Part shown: positions 1-14,100 of the stretch, in pieces
How positions within the stretch are numbered: the first letter of the stretch is position 1
How the letters are laid out: every line of letters starts with the position of its first letter
Assembly: GCA_009746045.1 (NCBI GenBank)
Contig: RPFO01000891.1
Span: forward strand, 839,199 to 903,198
Direction: 5' to 3'
Source of the DNA: Mesostigma viride
Lineage: Eukaryota > Streptophyta > Mesostigmatophyceae > Mesostigmatales > Mesostigmataceae
DNA: 64,000 nucleotides
The notes under the pieces: generated by a model
What the model saw: the letters and a program-made list of their open reading frames with translations, nothing else
Databases searched by the model: none
What the model was told of the DNA's origin: nothing
Translations under genes and position numbers: made by a program

Positions 1-2995
1 CGCGCATCATCCTGTCGACATCTGCCCGCAGCTGCGCCAGCAGGTCCAGAGCTACCCACTCCATCTTGACGGCCGCGTTCGCAAGAAGTTTTCCCTCAAG
101 ATCCGCCCACAGGTCACTCGCGGGTGAAAGCGACATCGACAATGCCCCCGGGGCTTGTTTGACCCGAGCCAGGGCCTCCCTGCCCTCGTGATGTGGCTCG
201 TTGTGCCGTATCCCTGTGTCCCACGGCCTCCGCTTGGTGATGATGTCGATCGCCCCGCGGAGGACCATGAGCTGGACCCACGTGACACCCTGCAGGGGGC
301 GGGAGGGCGGTGGGACCTTTGTGGGGGCAGCGTGCCCTGCTGTGCTGCTGGCGTTGGTAAGATTGCCAACAGCACTAGCGGCCGTGACCCTCTTGCGGAG
401 GGCGCCCTCGATGCTGCAAGTCTCCTCAATCTAATGGGGCGTTGTGGGGCCGCCAGGTGTCCAAAGAGATGCCACGTGACGAAGAGAGGGCATGTGGGGA
501 AGGGGCGTCAAGTTAGCTTAAGGGACTTCGTACATCACCGGTCAATAATATGAGAAGTTAACAACGCAGTAAGATGGTAGCAAAAAGTTAGTAAATATAC
601 CACGATAGAAGGGAAGAACGTTTATTTGGCCACCATGACCCTGCTTTGTGCGCAGTTGACACGCACGATGCCAGCCTGGTAGGCCTGCCTGTAGCTCCGT
701 TTTTAAATACGACGATGCAGTATGTATATTGCATGGGCTACTGCTTCTGCTCTGTGCGAGGATATCTGCCACGGCCGGCGTATCGCGGAGCGATATAGCG
801 GAAAGAGAGCACACATCTGAGTGGGCATACCCGAGGCCACAGAAACAACCTTGTCCACAGAACAAGCACACAGTTCGTTCCCCTCCTCCCCCTCCCCCTC
901 CTCCTCCCCCTCCCCCTCCCCCTCCCCCTCCCCTCCCCTCCCCTCCCCTCCCCCTCCCCCTCCCCCTCCCCTCCCCTCCCCTCCCCCTCCCCTCCCCTCC
1001 CCCTCCCCTCCCCTCCCCGCCCTCCCCGCCCCGCCCCTGCCCCCGCCCCGCCCCACCCCTCCGCCTCCCCTCCCCTCCCCTCCCCTCCCCCTCCCTCCCC
1101 CTCCCCTCCCCTCCCCCCCCCCCTCCCCTCCCCTCCCCTCCCCTCCCCCTCCCCTCCCCCTCCCGCTCCCCTCCTCCTCCCTCCCCTCCCCCTCCCGCTC
1201 CCGCTCCCCGCCCCCTCCCCGCCCCTCCCCCGCCCCTCCCCGCCCCCTCCCCGCCCCCACCCCACCCCCCCTCCCCCTCCCTCTCCCTCTCCCTCCCCTC
1301 CCCCTCCCCTCCCCTCCCCCTCCCCTCCCCCTCCCTCCCCCTCCCCTCCCCCTCCCCTCCCCCTCCCCTCCCCCCTCCCCCGCCCCTCCCCCTCCCCCAC
1401 CCCCTCCCTCCCCCTCCGGCTGCATGCATGATTAATTCATGCCCACTAAAGCCATCCCTGTCACCCACTTCCATGCACACGTGTGCATGCACCATCGCGA
1501 GGAACGACACCCACCAGGGAGCGGGCGAAATGCTTCAGCTCCCTCTCCGCCGTGTCGTGTACCATGAGCGCCTGCGCCGATGACTGCTTCAGCGCCTCCA
1601 GTGCCGCCTCTGCGCGCTGTCTCTGCTGCTGCGCCTGCTCCACCGCATGCTGCTTCTCCGCCAGCTGGGTCTGCGTGCCTAGCTGCAGCTGCTCTTGGGA
1701 CGTGGATAGAAGCTTGACCTGGCAGGGTGGTCGTGGCGGTGGCGGGTGGCAGTGGTGGTGGTGGTGGTATGGACATGTATAAGGGGGAAAATAAAACAGA
1801 GTCAAGGAGGTCGAGGGCTGTATGATAGCTGGAAGGGGGTGGAGAGATGTAGGGCAAATATGATGCGCAGGAAAAGTGCAGACGATGCATTTGGGCAACT
1901 TCTACACTTCCATGGCGGAATTCCATGGTAGCGGCTCCTGCCACCAAGAACAGAATAGGGTGTAGCATGATGACAGGTAGGAGCTTCATCATGGACTTGG
2001 AAACGAGACAAGGCATTCAAGCATGCCTTGTGCACTAGTGTCGTTCCCACGTCCCAACTCTCCTCGCCAGGCCCCTACCTGGCCCCGTCCCTCCTCTATT
2101 GTTCGCCTACATGTACTCCCCTGCCACCTGCCAACCACTTTTCCGCATACTTGCAACCGCAAATGGGAGCAACCACACACGGGCCGGACATGCCCAGTGG
2201 CTAAGCTCGATCAAACTAATTTGATCAACAAGCTCCAGTGGCAAGGCTAAACTCCAGTGGCATAGGCTACGATTATTGAGAACCACCCCACACAGCTCGA
2301 GAGCTGCGGCATCGGCAAGGCGAGAGGGAGCTACGTAGAGAGCCGTTGACTGTTGGTGTGTTGGGCATGCAAGTAAGATGGCCAGGGGCCAGTGATAGAG
2401 TGCATGGTCATGTAGTGACACTGACCAATGGTTTGCGAGGGCCACCCCGAAACTAAATAGCAGATGAAAGGAAAAAAGTACCATCAGTAATAAATATCAA
2501 CAGTATCAGAAAAAGGGCGTGCAGACTTGTGAACTGGATTTAGATTCTACTTTTATTTGAAGAGTCTGATGCACAGCGAGGCCTCCCCTCAACATCGCCA
2601 TTGTACCCCGCAACATCGCCGTCCACAAGCACACAGGGACAGGCCTCCGCTGCACACCTGTGCGGCCAGTGCGGCCGACTTCTCCCTCTCCCTCGCCAGG
2701 TGGGCCTCTGCTTCGGACAAGCGCAGCGACGCGTGCTCTAAAGCCAGTATCCGCCCCGTCGTCACGTCCAGCTTGCTGCGCGACGAGGCCGCCTGCTCCT
2801 CCGCCTCGGCCAGTTTCCGCCGCGTCGCGTCTGCAGCATGACAAGTGCAGCGACGCATAGTTCGGCACGCGGTACACAGGCAGGTACAGGTGTCAGTATC
2901 GTGGACTGTGGAGTCATGTCACGTGGTGGTATGTTGGGCATACATGCATCGGTGAGATTTATACACTACAGTAGGATTTTTTGGGGGTATTTATG

Positions 2996-3031
<36 letters not shown>

Positions 3032-5164
3032 GTGTCTGTGTGTGTGTTTTTCGCGGGGCCATCGATCATGGGTCGACCGGCAAGGGGACTTGGACAACAC
3101 AGTATGAATATTATGATGAGGCTTGGGAGTATTAGTAAGTATAAGGAACTAAACCTAATCATTTGACCGCACAAGAAGTAGCATGTTATATTATTCCCCT
3201 ACCTGACTACGGTAGTATTCCTACATATCCAGGCTGCCCCTAGCTATCCAGGCTGCCCCACCCCACCCCCTCACCCAGCATTTCTGTGTTGTCCTGGATC
3301 ACCCGCGCTTGGCTCGCCACCGCTGCCTCCATCTCCCTCAGCCTCTCCTCCAGCTGGCGTCGCATTGCCCTGTCTTCCTCCTCGCGCTTGTGTGCTTGCT
3401 CCTGTCATGGGTCCGGGTTAAAGCAAAATTTCCAGGGAAGTGGGTAATATTAATTTTCCACATAGTCATCAAACGTTTTTGTCAGAATGTTCCCAAACGT
3501 CGCCAAATTGGTTCATGGGATCCAACTTGGGTCCACATGATTCGATGACAGCACCGTTCATGCTTCGTTGTCAGAGGGGTCGGTCACGTAGATTTGAGTT
3601 GGCGATGGTAAATGCTATGTCTCGAAACAACCAGGAGATCCACGACAAAAACAATTTACTCGAGGCAATCCTTAGAGACGTATAAAGCTGCAAAACAACT
3701 TACACCACGACGGCTGCTGCATTTTATCCCGCAAACAGCCACTTCCCTGGTACACAGCAGGGTTGGGCGTAAAGGGGGTCAGGGGGTTGACGTAACGTAG
3801 ACACGTAAAACGGCCAAAAGGGTGACGTAGAACGCAACGTAGACGTAGAAGTTTACGTGCGTAAAGTAAACGTAACTTTAACTAAAGACGTGAGGCCGCA
3901 CAAAACCTTTTTATTATCCAGCTATTTTCCACCATTCCATGGCAAAAACTAGACAGTGCTGCCCGTGCACCGCATGGCGCCGCACCGACGCGGCGCGACG
4001 CGGCGCCATTTGGCCTATAACAGCTTACTAGCACCACTTCACCTCGCAAGTATCTGCCCACATCCACACTGATTACGTTTACGTTATTTATGTTACGTAT
4101 TTACGCGGAACGTAACGTACAAACGTAACGTTAAGGGGCAACGTACGTGGAGGCCTTACGTGCCATCTTGTCCCCACGTAAAGCGTAACGTAAAACCAAG
4201 TAATTAAACTACGTAATTACGTAAATGACGTATCGTAAGCTCTTTACGCCCAACCATGGTACACAGATGACAGACTTGGGCGTGCCAACAAGCTTCTGGG
4301 CATTCTGGCCAGCACTGCACCTCTCGTTCAACAGCCGAAATGGAAACACACCACTGCACCAGGAGAATGGTCGGTTGGCGGACAGGAGGTGGCCACCCAG
4401 TGGACAACGCTCGAACGGTGCATGGCCCTGGGGACCAGTACACTCACAAGATACAGATAATATCACCTTGGATGTCTTCAACCCACCTTGCATGTCTTGC
4501 ACACCCTTTGAATGCCTTGACCTAAACTTGCATGCCTTGAGCTGATGTCAAACATCAAGAACCCACCTCGATTATTGCCCAACAAGTACGAAAGCCAACC
4601 CCTCCTCAAAAAGGGTGTTCCCTTGCAAAGCAATAGTCCACTAGCCCGTACATTTGAACTCACACGTAACCACTCTCCGCTTACTCACCGTGAACGCCTT
4701 GAACTCGTCCCGCATCGACGTCGTCGACATGTGTGCGATGTCCAGCCTTGCGGCTTCCAGCTCGCTAGCCAGCCGCCGCGCCTCCTTGGTCTTCTCCAGC
4801 AGCGCCGCGGTGGCCTCGTCCTCCTTCGCCATGGCATCCGTCACCTTTTGGGACATGTAGGCGAGCCGGTCCCTCAGTGCATCCAGCTCCTGTTGGAGCA
4901 CCTGGGGGTGGTAGGAGTGGTGGTGGTGGTGGTGGTGGTGGTGGTGGTGGTGGTGGTGGTGGTGGTGGTGGTGGTGGTGGTGGTGGTGGTGGTGGTGGTG
5001 GTGGTGGTGGTGGTGGTGGTGGTGGTGGTGGTGGTGGTGGTGGTGGTGGTGGTGGTGGTGGCGGCGGCGGCGGCGGTGGTGGTGGCGGTGGCGGTGGCGG
5101 TGGCGGTGGGGCGGTGGCGGTGGGGCGGTGGCGGTAGGGGTGGAGGGGGGCAGAGGCGGTGGCA

Positions 5165-5195
<31 letters not shown>

Positions 5196-8100
5196 TGGTA
5201 ATGGTGGTAGTGGTGGTGGTGGTGGTGGTGGTGGTGGTGGTGGTGGTGGTGGTGGTGGTGGTGGTGGTGGTGGTGGTGGTGGTGGTGGTGGTGGTGGTGG
5301 TGGTGGTGGCAGTGGTGGTGGCGGCGGCGTGGGTGGGTGGGGGGAAGAAGGACGATGGACAGCGGGGATGTAAAGGTTGTAACCAAAGAGAGGGCGACCG
5401 GGGTGGGAAGGTTGTCAAGGGTTGGTTCAGAATGCTGGAGCACCTGGGGGGGGCGGCAGGAGGGCGATCGGGGGTGAGAGTGTGGACTTGAATGATGTAC
5501 TGCATTCACAGAAAGCCAAGAGGGATGTGCATGTACGTGGCACACAAGATCTATTCTAATGGAAAAGAAGCATCAATTGATGTGGGTCGGAGAGGAAGCA
5601 CAGGCCTAGTTGCACTAGATAGATTGACAGTCCCCCGTCACCGGTGTGGGCTGAGTCAGCCCAGGTGCGTGCCAAAAACACAGGCTTCCCCAGCATGGAA
5701 GGAGATTTCACCGTTGCTTAGTGGCGTGACACCATGGCTGCCGCCCTAGTAGACCGGTAACATGGATGTACCTACCAAGGAGAGATAATGTCAATCCCTG
5801 GCATGACAACTCACATAGGGCTGCGCCGTCTTCCACGTGCCCCGTTTGTCAACTTGAAGACCAAGTTACGCAGACGTGCAAGCGATACCATGCATGCTCC
5901 GACGGCGAAATCCTCCCTTCCCACCTTCCTACTTCCCCCCTCGCCCCCCTCTCCCCCCCCAACCCCTGACAACTCTGTCCTCTGCCCCCTGCCCCCTCCA
6001 CGACAATTGCTTTCACTTCATACGCCGACACCCCAATTTTCATAACAATCCTAACCAATCCATTGGTTCGGCAGCCAACTGGCCAAGTATTTATGCATGG
6101 CCATTATAGCCTACGGGTATTTGATGGTTGCGATGCACTAGCAGCAGACATGTGCACGCTTGGCTCGCCTTGGTCTTACCACGTTGTATGCCGCCTCGCC
6201 CTGTGCCCGTGGTGCCACTGGCCAGCCACCCTGGCTGCTCCCTTGGACCTGGCTGCTCCCTTGGCTGCTCAGCTGGCCCCGCAGCTGCTCGACCTCCTTC
6301 GCGTGTTTCTGCTCGGCGGCCCTCAGCTCCTCCTTCCACTAGGGGAACAGCAAAGGCAACGGCAAAGGCAAGGGCAGGGGCCGGGCCGGGCCGGGCCGGG
6401 CCGGGCCGAGCCGGGCAGGGCAGGGCAGGGCAGGGCCGGGCAGGGCCGGGCAGGGCAGGGCAGGGCAGGGCAGGGCAGGGCAGGGCAGGGCAGGGCAGGG
6501 CAGGGCAGGGCAGGGCAGGGCAGGGCAGGGCAGGGCAGGGCAGGGCAGGGCAGGGCAGGGCAGGGCAGGGCAGGGCAGGGCAGGGCAGGGCAGGGCAGGG
6601 CAGGGCAGGGCAGGGCAGGGCAGGGCAGGGCAGGGCAGGGCAGGGCAGGGCAGGGCAGGGCAGGGCAGGGCAGGGCAGGGCAGGGCGATGAGCCGAAAAC
6701 GTGCCGTCAAGAGCATCAGGTAAGCGTTGGCAGAACCGGCCCACACACCCAGCATATCTGCAACCTACACCCCCAGCATATCTGCTGAAGCATTATGAAG
6801 CTGCCACATCTAGTGGGGCGCTATCATTTCAATGGCATGGTACCACACGGCGCGCACACTATGTGCGTGGAGCGCGCGAGCAACGAGGCCCTCCTGCTAA
6901 TTACTATGGGAACCATGGATGCACAGTCCCACACAGTCGTACTTGTCAATTTATCGGCAAGTGAGCCCCTTCATGTCCTGCATAAGTTTGGCACCATCCA
7001 TGCATTTTCGGCTGTTGTGCAACTGGAGGGAGGCATGAGTGCATGAACGAATGTCTCGCATAAACATGCTAAGCAGGGGGCCAAAGAAGCCAGGGTGGAG
7101 CTGTGGGTAACGAGGTCCAGGTGTAGCTTGAGATTAACCTCTCCCTAGTCAGATAGAAGCAAGCAACCGGTAACGCACGCTGTGACATGCAGTGCAGTTA
7201 ACCTTATGCTCGTACCTATAACCTCGTGGACAGACATGGACTACAGTACTGTACGCTCTAGGTTTGCGACAACCATGATGGAAACTGCGGATGTGGTTAC
7301 GATGGCCATCAAGCTTGCCCGCAGTCGTAGGGGCAGCCGCAGGCCACACACCGTCAGCCACGCCCTAATCGAGCTTGGTGGCATCGCCAGGACCTCCCAC
7401 CCACCTGCACGCCTCTTGGCCACCAGAACTAGTTTTCGCAGGATCTTCAAGTTCTAGGGTGGCGTCGGGAGGAATTATAACACACCTGTGCGCCCAGCTT
7501 GGCCACCAGCTCCTCATGCCTGCGGACCAGCTCGTCCACCTCCGCTTGCTTCCGCTGGTCCCAAGTTGTAAGTTTGGCCTGCAACCGCCAGGAGTGTTGG
7601 CGCAGTAGGCCGGCACATCAAACACCCACAACTTTGTAAGTTTGGCCTGCAACCAACAGGAGTGTCGGCGCAGTGGGCCAGCACATACACACCCACAACT
7701 TCTGTACAGCTTGGCCTGTTACATGAGGCTTGGCCTGTGACATAGGGCCAACACAACACACAACCACGACTTGTTTAGCAGGGCATGCGGCAGTGGGCCA
7801 CACACAACTAAAGCACAACCGTCTTAGGTTGGCCTGCGACCAACAGCAACGCTGTCAGTGGGTCAACACAACCATGCCCAGATAATCTTCAGCACGTGCC
7901 CACGCAAGTATGACTACAACTTTTTTCGCGTGGCCTGCAGCGATGCGCCCAGAACACCACAACCACAACTGGTGTTTAGCTCTCAGGGTAGTCAAGTAAA
8001 AGATTTCCCCGGACTCTTACCAGCACTTTCGGCCACGTGACGGATGCAAGCGAATTGTTGCAGTTATGTTCAGGGCGATGAAAGAAAGTTCTAGAAAAAA

Positions 8101-11100
8101 GTTATGAGATTCTTAAAACTCGAAATGAAGAAGTAACACAGCTATGTGTACGCGTCAAACCAACATAGTAGAATGACATGTAGCGCATACAACTGTTTCA
8201 GAAGTAAAGAACGTCATGAATGAGCATAAGTATAGATACAACTGCAGTATAGGATACAACTGCAACAGAAGTAAAGAACGTCATGAATGAGTATAAGTAT
8301 AGATACAACTGCAGTATAGGATACAACTGTAACAGAAGTAAAGAACGTCATGAATGAGCATAAGTATAGATACAACTGCAGTATAGGATACAACTGCAAC
8401 AGAAGTAAAGAACGTCATGAATGAGTAGAAGTATAGATACAACTGCAGTATAGGATACAACTGCAACAGAAGTAAAGAACGTCATGAATGAGCATAAGTA
8501 TAGATACAACTGCAGTATAGGATACAACTGCAACAGAAGTAAAGAACGTCATGAATGAGTATAAGTATAGATACAACTGCAGTATAGGATACAACTGTAA
8601 CAGAAGTAAAGAACGTCATGAATGAGCATAAGTATAGATACAACTGCAGTATAGGATACAACTGTAACAGAAGTAAAGAACGTCATGAATGAGCATAAGT
8701 ATAGATACAACTGCAGTATAGGATACAACTGCAATAGAAGTAAAGAACGTCATGAAGCGCACAAAAGGCAGGTCGCAGGTGAAGTCTTAGTTGGCGTGGC
8801 ACCAACTCCTCACTGGGGGAATCGCCGGGGGGTACCATGTTAGTAAACGATGAAATTTCCAGACCAATGCGGGGAAATGGAGCATCTACCATGGTGAGTC
8901 CCAGAGAGCCGCCCGATGTCCACTCACTCTCTGCGCCTGCACCTCCGCTTCGGCATCTTGCACTTGGCGCAGCAGCCGTTGCTGCAGCTGGTCCACCTCC
9001 TGGCAGGGAGGGTCAGGGTAGACCACATGGTGACAAGGCATGAGTCCCCCGCCAGCGGGCAGCAAGTAAGTAGTGAGAAGCTACTGGCCGCTAGGCAAAT
9101 GGTCACAGCGCAGGTCTAAGCCTCTGAGACTTAGTCTCTTAGGTGTGCTCTCAGGCATCTCCTCACTAGTTGCTGCGCCGCCTGCAGCCGCCTCATAACC
9201 AGTACAACCTAAGGCCCTACAAGTCTAAGGTGCACCAGCTCACTTGGTGCTGGGCGTCCTGCAGTCAACTCATGGTGATCACAAGTACAGCCTAAGGTCC
9301 TACAGGTCTAAGGTGCATCAGCTCACTTGGTGCTGCGCCTCCTGCAGCCGCCTCGTGCGCTCCTCCGCCGCACGGCTCTGGTCGCGCCACATATTCTTCT
9401 TCTTGCGCTTGCGCTCCAGCTTCTCCGTGATCACCACATAGCGTGCGTCCGCCTCGTCTTGCTCCTGCGGCCATGAGGGGGAGGGGGGGGGGGAGGAGTG
9501 TAATCATGGCCCCGGAAAGAGGCTACTGATAATATTAGCAGTAAAGTAATCACATCATCCAGCACGCGTCCGCCTCATCTTGCTCCTGCTGCCAGAGGTG
9601 AGCATGAGCGGTGTCTGAACACCAGCTACTGGAGATAGTGAGTATAGAAGTAGCTGTATGTCTAAGTGACGCACATGCAGCGCAAGCGGTGGATAGTGGG
9701 CACGAGATAGTGGATCTATCTACGGCTTCGAAAGGCACCCCCCCAAGGGGGTTGGCTTGCGATCATGATAAGGATTGGCTTGCGATCAGTTAGGACCGGC
9801 AGTACTGCACGATGGAGAACGACGCAAATGACTGAAGATTATGGATAGGACCATCCCTGCGGCATAGTTAAGGAGTACAAAGCTCACAATCAGCCGAGCG
9901 TATGCCGCCTCTTGGGGTGGCACATCACAGGGCATGTGTGGACTGAGATATTTACTTCAAGCTAACCTATTTGTTAGCATCAATGTGATTTTTGTCATGC
10001 GGTCCAGTGCCCTCGCCACAGGTAGCATGACATGACGATTCCGCAAGCACGTATGGCTGTCGTCATAGCAGCTTCCTCATGCACTTACCCGGTGGTTCCT
10101 CGCCTCTCAATACACCAGCGCACACCAATCTAAATCAATTAATCAAGCGCCCACCGCCCACCTACGGGAGATGAAGAATACACCCACCTACGCTGGGATG
10201 TCAACAATTACCCACCTACATCACGGGAACACCCACTCACGATGGGGGATCCCGGATACATCCACCTGCCTAGGCGTCCAAAGCAACACCAACATAGCTT
10301 TGGGGGTCAAGAAAACACCCACCCACCTTGCGAGGTGCAGGAGGCACCCACCTTGGCTGCAGTGCTGAGCGCCAACTCTAGCCGCCGCACTTGGTCTTTG
10401 AGCACGGCCACCTCGTGCTTGTCTTGTGCCTTGGACCCCAGCTCCTGCTTCATGCCCTCCATCTTGCCCTGAAAACCATTCATGGCGACAATCGTGATGG
10501 CGACCAGCATGAGGCCCACATGGCCGTGCATGCCCATGCATGGCCCATTGCTGCAGGAGACCGTGCGGCTTCACTGCCATGAATGCCAAACCAGGAGGCT
10601 TTACTGCCATGAATGCCAAACCAGGAGGCTTTACTGCCATGAATGCAAAACCAGGAGGCTTTACTGCCATGAATGCAAAACCGTGAGGCTTTACTGCCGT
10701 GAATGCAAAACCGTGAGGCTTTACTGCCATGAATGCCAAACCAGGAGGCTTTACTGCCGTGAATGCCAAACCAGGAGGCTTTACTGCCATGAATGCAAAA
10801 CCAGGAGGCTTTACTGCCATGAATGCAAAACCAGGAGGCTTTACTGCCATGAATGCAAAACCAGGAGGCTTTACTGCCGTGAATGCAAAACCGTGAGGCT
10901 TTACTGCCATGAATGCCAAACCAGGAGGCTTTACTGCCGTGAATGCAAAACCAGGAGGCTTTACTGCCATGAATGCAAAACCAGGAGGCTTTACTGCCAT
11001 GAATGCAAAACCAGGAGGCTTTACTGCCATGAGTGCAAAACCAGGAGGCTTTACTGCCGTGAATGCAAAACCAGGAGGCTTTACTGCCATGAATGCCAAA

Positions 11101-14100
11101 CCAGGAGGCTTTACTGCCGTGAATGCAAAACCGTGAGGCTTTACTGCCATGAATGCAAAACCAGGAGGCTTTACTGCCGTGAATGCAAAACCGTGAGGCT
11201 TTACTGCCATGAATGCCAAACCAGGAGGCTTTACTGCCATGAATGCCAAACCAGGAGGCTTTACTGCCATGAATGCAAAACCGTGAGGCTTTACTGCCAT
11301 GAATGCCAAACCAGGAGGCTTTACTGCCATGAATGCCAAACCAGGAGGCTTTACTGCCGTGAATGCAAAACCAGGAGGCTTTACTGCCATGAATGCCAAA
11401 CCAGGAGGCTTTACTGCCATGAATGCAAAACCAGGAGGCTTTACTGCCGTGAATGCAAAACCGTGAGGCTTTACTGCCATGAATGCCAAACCAGGAGGCT
11501 TTACTGCCATGAATGCAAAACCAGGAGGCTTTACTGCCATGAATGCAAAACCAGGAGGCTTTACTGCCATGAATGCCAAACCAGGAGGCTTTACTGCCAT
11601 GAATGCAAGACCAGGAGGCTTTACTGCCGTGAATGCCAAACCAGGAGGCTTTACTGCCATGAATGCAAAACCAGGAGGCTTTACTGCCATGAATGCAAAA
11701 CCAGGAGGCTTTACTGCCATGAATGCAAAACCAGGAGGCTTTACTGCCGTGAATGCAAAACCAGGAGGCTTTACTGCCGTGAATGCCAAACCAGGAGGCT
11801 TTACTGCCATGAATGCCAAACCAGGAGGCTTTACTGCCATGAATGCCAAACCAGGAGGCTTTACTGCCGTGAATGCAAAACCGTGAGGCTTTACTGCCAT
11901 GAATGCCAAACCAGGAGGCTTTACTGCCGTGAATGCAAAACCAGGAGGCTTTACTGCCATGAATGCCAAACCAGGAGGCTTTACTGCCATGAATGCCAAA
12001 CCAGGAGGCTTTACTGCCGTGAATGCAAAACCAGGAGGCTTTACTGCCATGAATGCAAAACCAGGAGGCTTTACTGCCATGAATGCAAAACCAGGAGGCT
12101 TTACTGCCGTGAATGCCAAACCAGGAGGCTTTACTGCCGTGAATGCAAAACCAGGAGGCTTTACTGCAATGAATGCAAAACCAGGAGGCTTTACTGCCAT
12201 GAGTGCAAAACCAGGAGGCTTCACTGCCATGAATGCAAAACCAGGAGGCTTTACTGCCATGAATGCAAAACCAGGAGGCTTTACTGCCGTGAATGCAAAA
12301 CCAGGAGGCTTTACTGCCGTGAATGCAAGACCAGGAGGCTTTACTGCCATGAATGCCAAACCAGGAGGCTTTACTGCCATGAATGCAAAACCAGGAGGCT
12401 TTACTGCCGTGAATGCAAGACCAGGAGGCTTTACTGCCGTGAATGCAAAACCAGGAGGCTTTACTGCCGTGAATGCAAAACCAGGAGGCTTTACTGCCGT
12501 GAATGCCAAACCAGGAGGCTTTACTGCCATGAATGCAAAACCAGGAGGCTTTACTGCCGTGAATGCCAAACCAGTAGGCTTTACTGCCATGAATGCAAAA
12601 CCGTGAGGCTTTACTGCCGTGAATGCAAAACCAGGAGGCTTTACTGCCGTGAATGCCAAACCAGGAGGCTTTACTGCCGTGAATGCAAAACCAGGAGGCT
12701 TTACTGCCATGAATGCAAAACCAGGAGGCTTTACTGCCATGAATGCAAAACCAGGAGGCTTTACTGCCGTGAATGCCAAACCAGGAGGCTTTACTGCCAT
12801 GAATGCAAAACCAGGAGGCTTTACTGCCGTGAATGCAAAACCAGGAGGCTTTACTGCCATGAATGCCAAACCAGGAGGCTTTACTGCCGTGAATGCAAAA
12901 CCAGGAGGCTTTACTGCCGTGAATGCAAAACCAGGAGGCTTTACTGCCATGAATGCCAAACCAGGAGGCTTTACTGCCATGAATGCAAAACCAGGAGGCT
13001 TTACTGCCGTGAATGCAAAACCAGGAGGCTTTACTGCCGTGAATGCAAGACCAGGAGGCTTTACTGCCATGAATGCCAAACCAGGAGGCTTTACTGCCAT
13101 GAATGCAAAACCAGGAGGCTTTACTGCCGTGAATGCAAGACCAGGAGGCTTTACTGCCGTGAATGCAAAACCAGGAGGCTTTACTGCCGTGAATGCAAAA
13201 CCAGGAGGCTTTACTGCCGTGAATGCAAAACCAGGAGGCTTTACTGCCGTGAATGCAAAACCAGGAGGCTTTACTGCCGTGAATGCCAAACCAGGAGGCT
13301 TTACTGCCGTGAATGCAAAACCAGGAGGCTTTACTGCCATGAATGCCAAACCAGGAGGCTTTACTGCCGTGAATGCAAAACCAGGAGGCTTTACTGCCGT
13401 GAATGCAAAACCAGGAGGCTTTACTGCCGTGAATGCAAAACCAGGAGGCTTTACTGCCATGAATGCAAAACCAGGAGGCTTTACTGCCGTGAATGCCAAA
13501 CCAGGAGGCTTTACTGCCATGAATGCCAAACCAGGAGGCTTTACTGCCATGAATGCCAAACCAGGAGGCTTCACTGCCGTGAATGCAAAACCAGGAGGCT
13601 TTACTGCCGTGAATGCCAAACCAGGAGGCTTTACTGCCGTGAATGCAAAACCAGGAGGCTTTACTGCAATGAATGCAAAACCAGGAGGCTTTACTGCCAT
13701 GAATGCCAAACCAGGAGGCTTTACTGCCGTGAATGCAAAACCAGGAGGCTTTACTGCCATGAATGCAAAACCAGGAGGCTTTACTGCCGTGAATGCAAAA
13801 CCAGGAGGCTTTACTGCCGTGAATGCAAAACCAGGAGGCTTTACTGCCATGAATGCAAAACCAGGAGGCTTTACTGCCGTGAATGCAAAACCAGGAGGCT
13901 TTACTGCCATGAATGCCAAACCAGGAGGCTTCACTGCCATGAATGCAAAACCAGGAGGCTTTACTGCCGTGAATGCAAAACCAGGAGGCTTTACTGCCAT
14001 GAATGCAAAACCCTGAGGCTTTACTGCCGTGAATGCAAAACCAGGAGGCTTTACTGCCGTGAATGCCAAACCAGGAGGCTTTACTGCCATGAATGCAAAA

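Noticed and set aside
542-1583. Proline-rich or glycine-rich structural protein
   Set aside because: Open only through the CCCTCC array; flanking parts are intron and a minus-strand coiled-coil exon.
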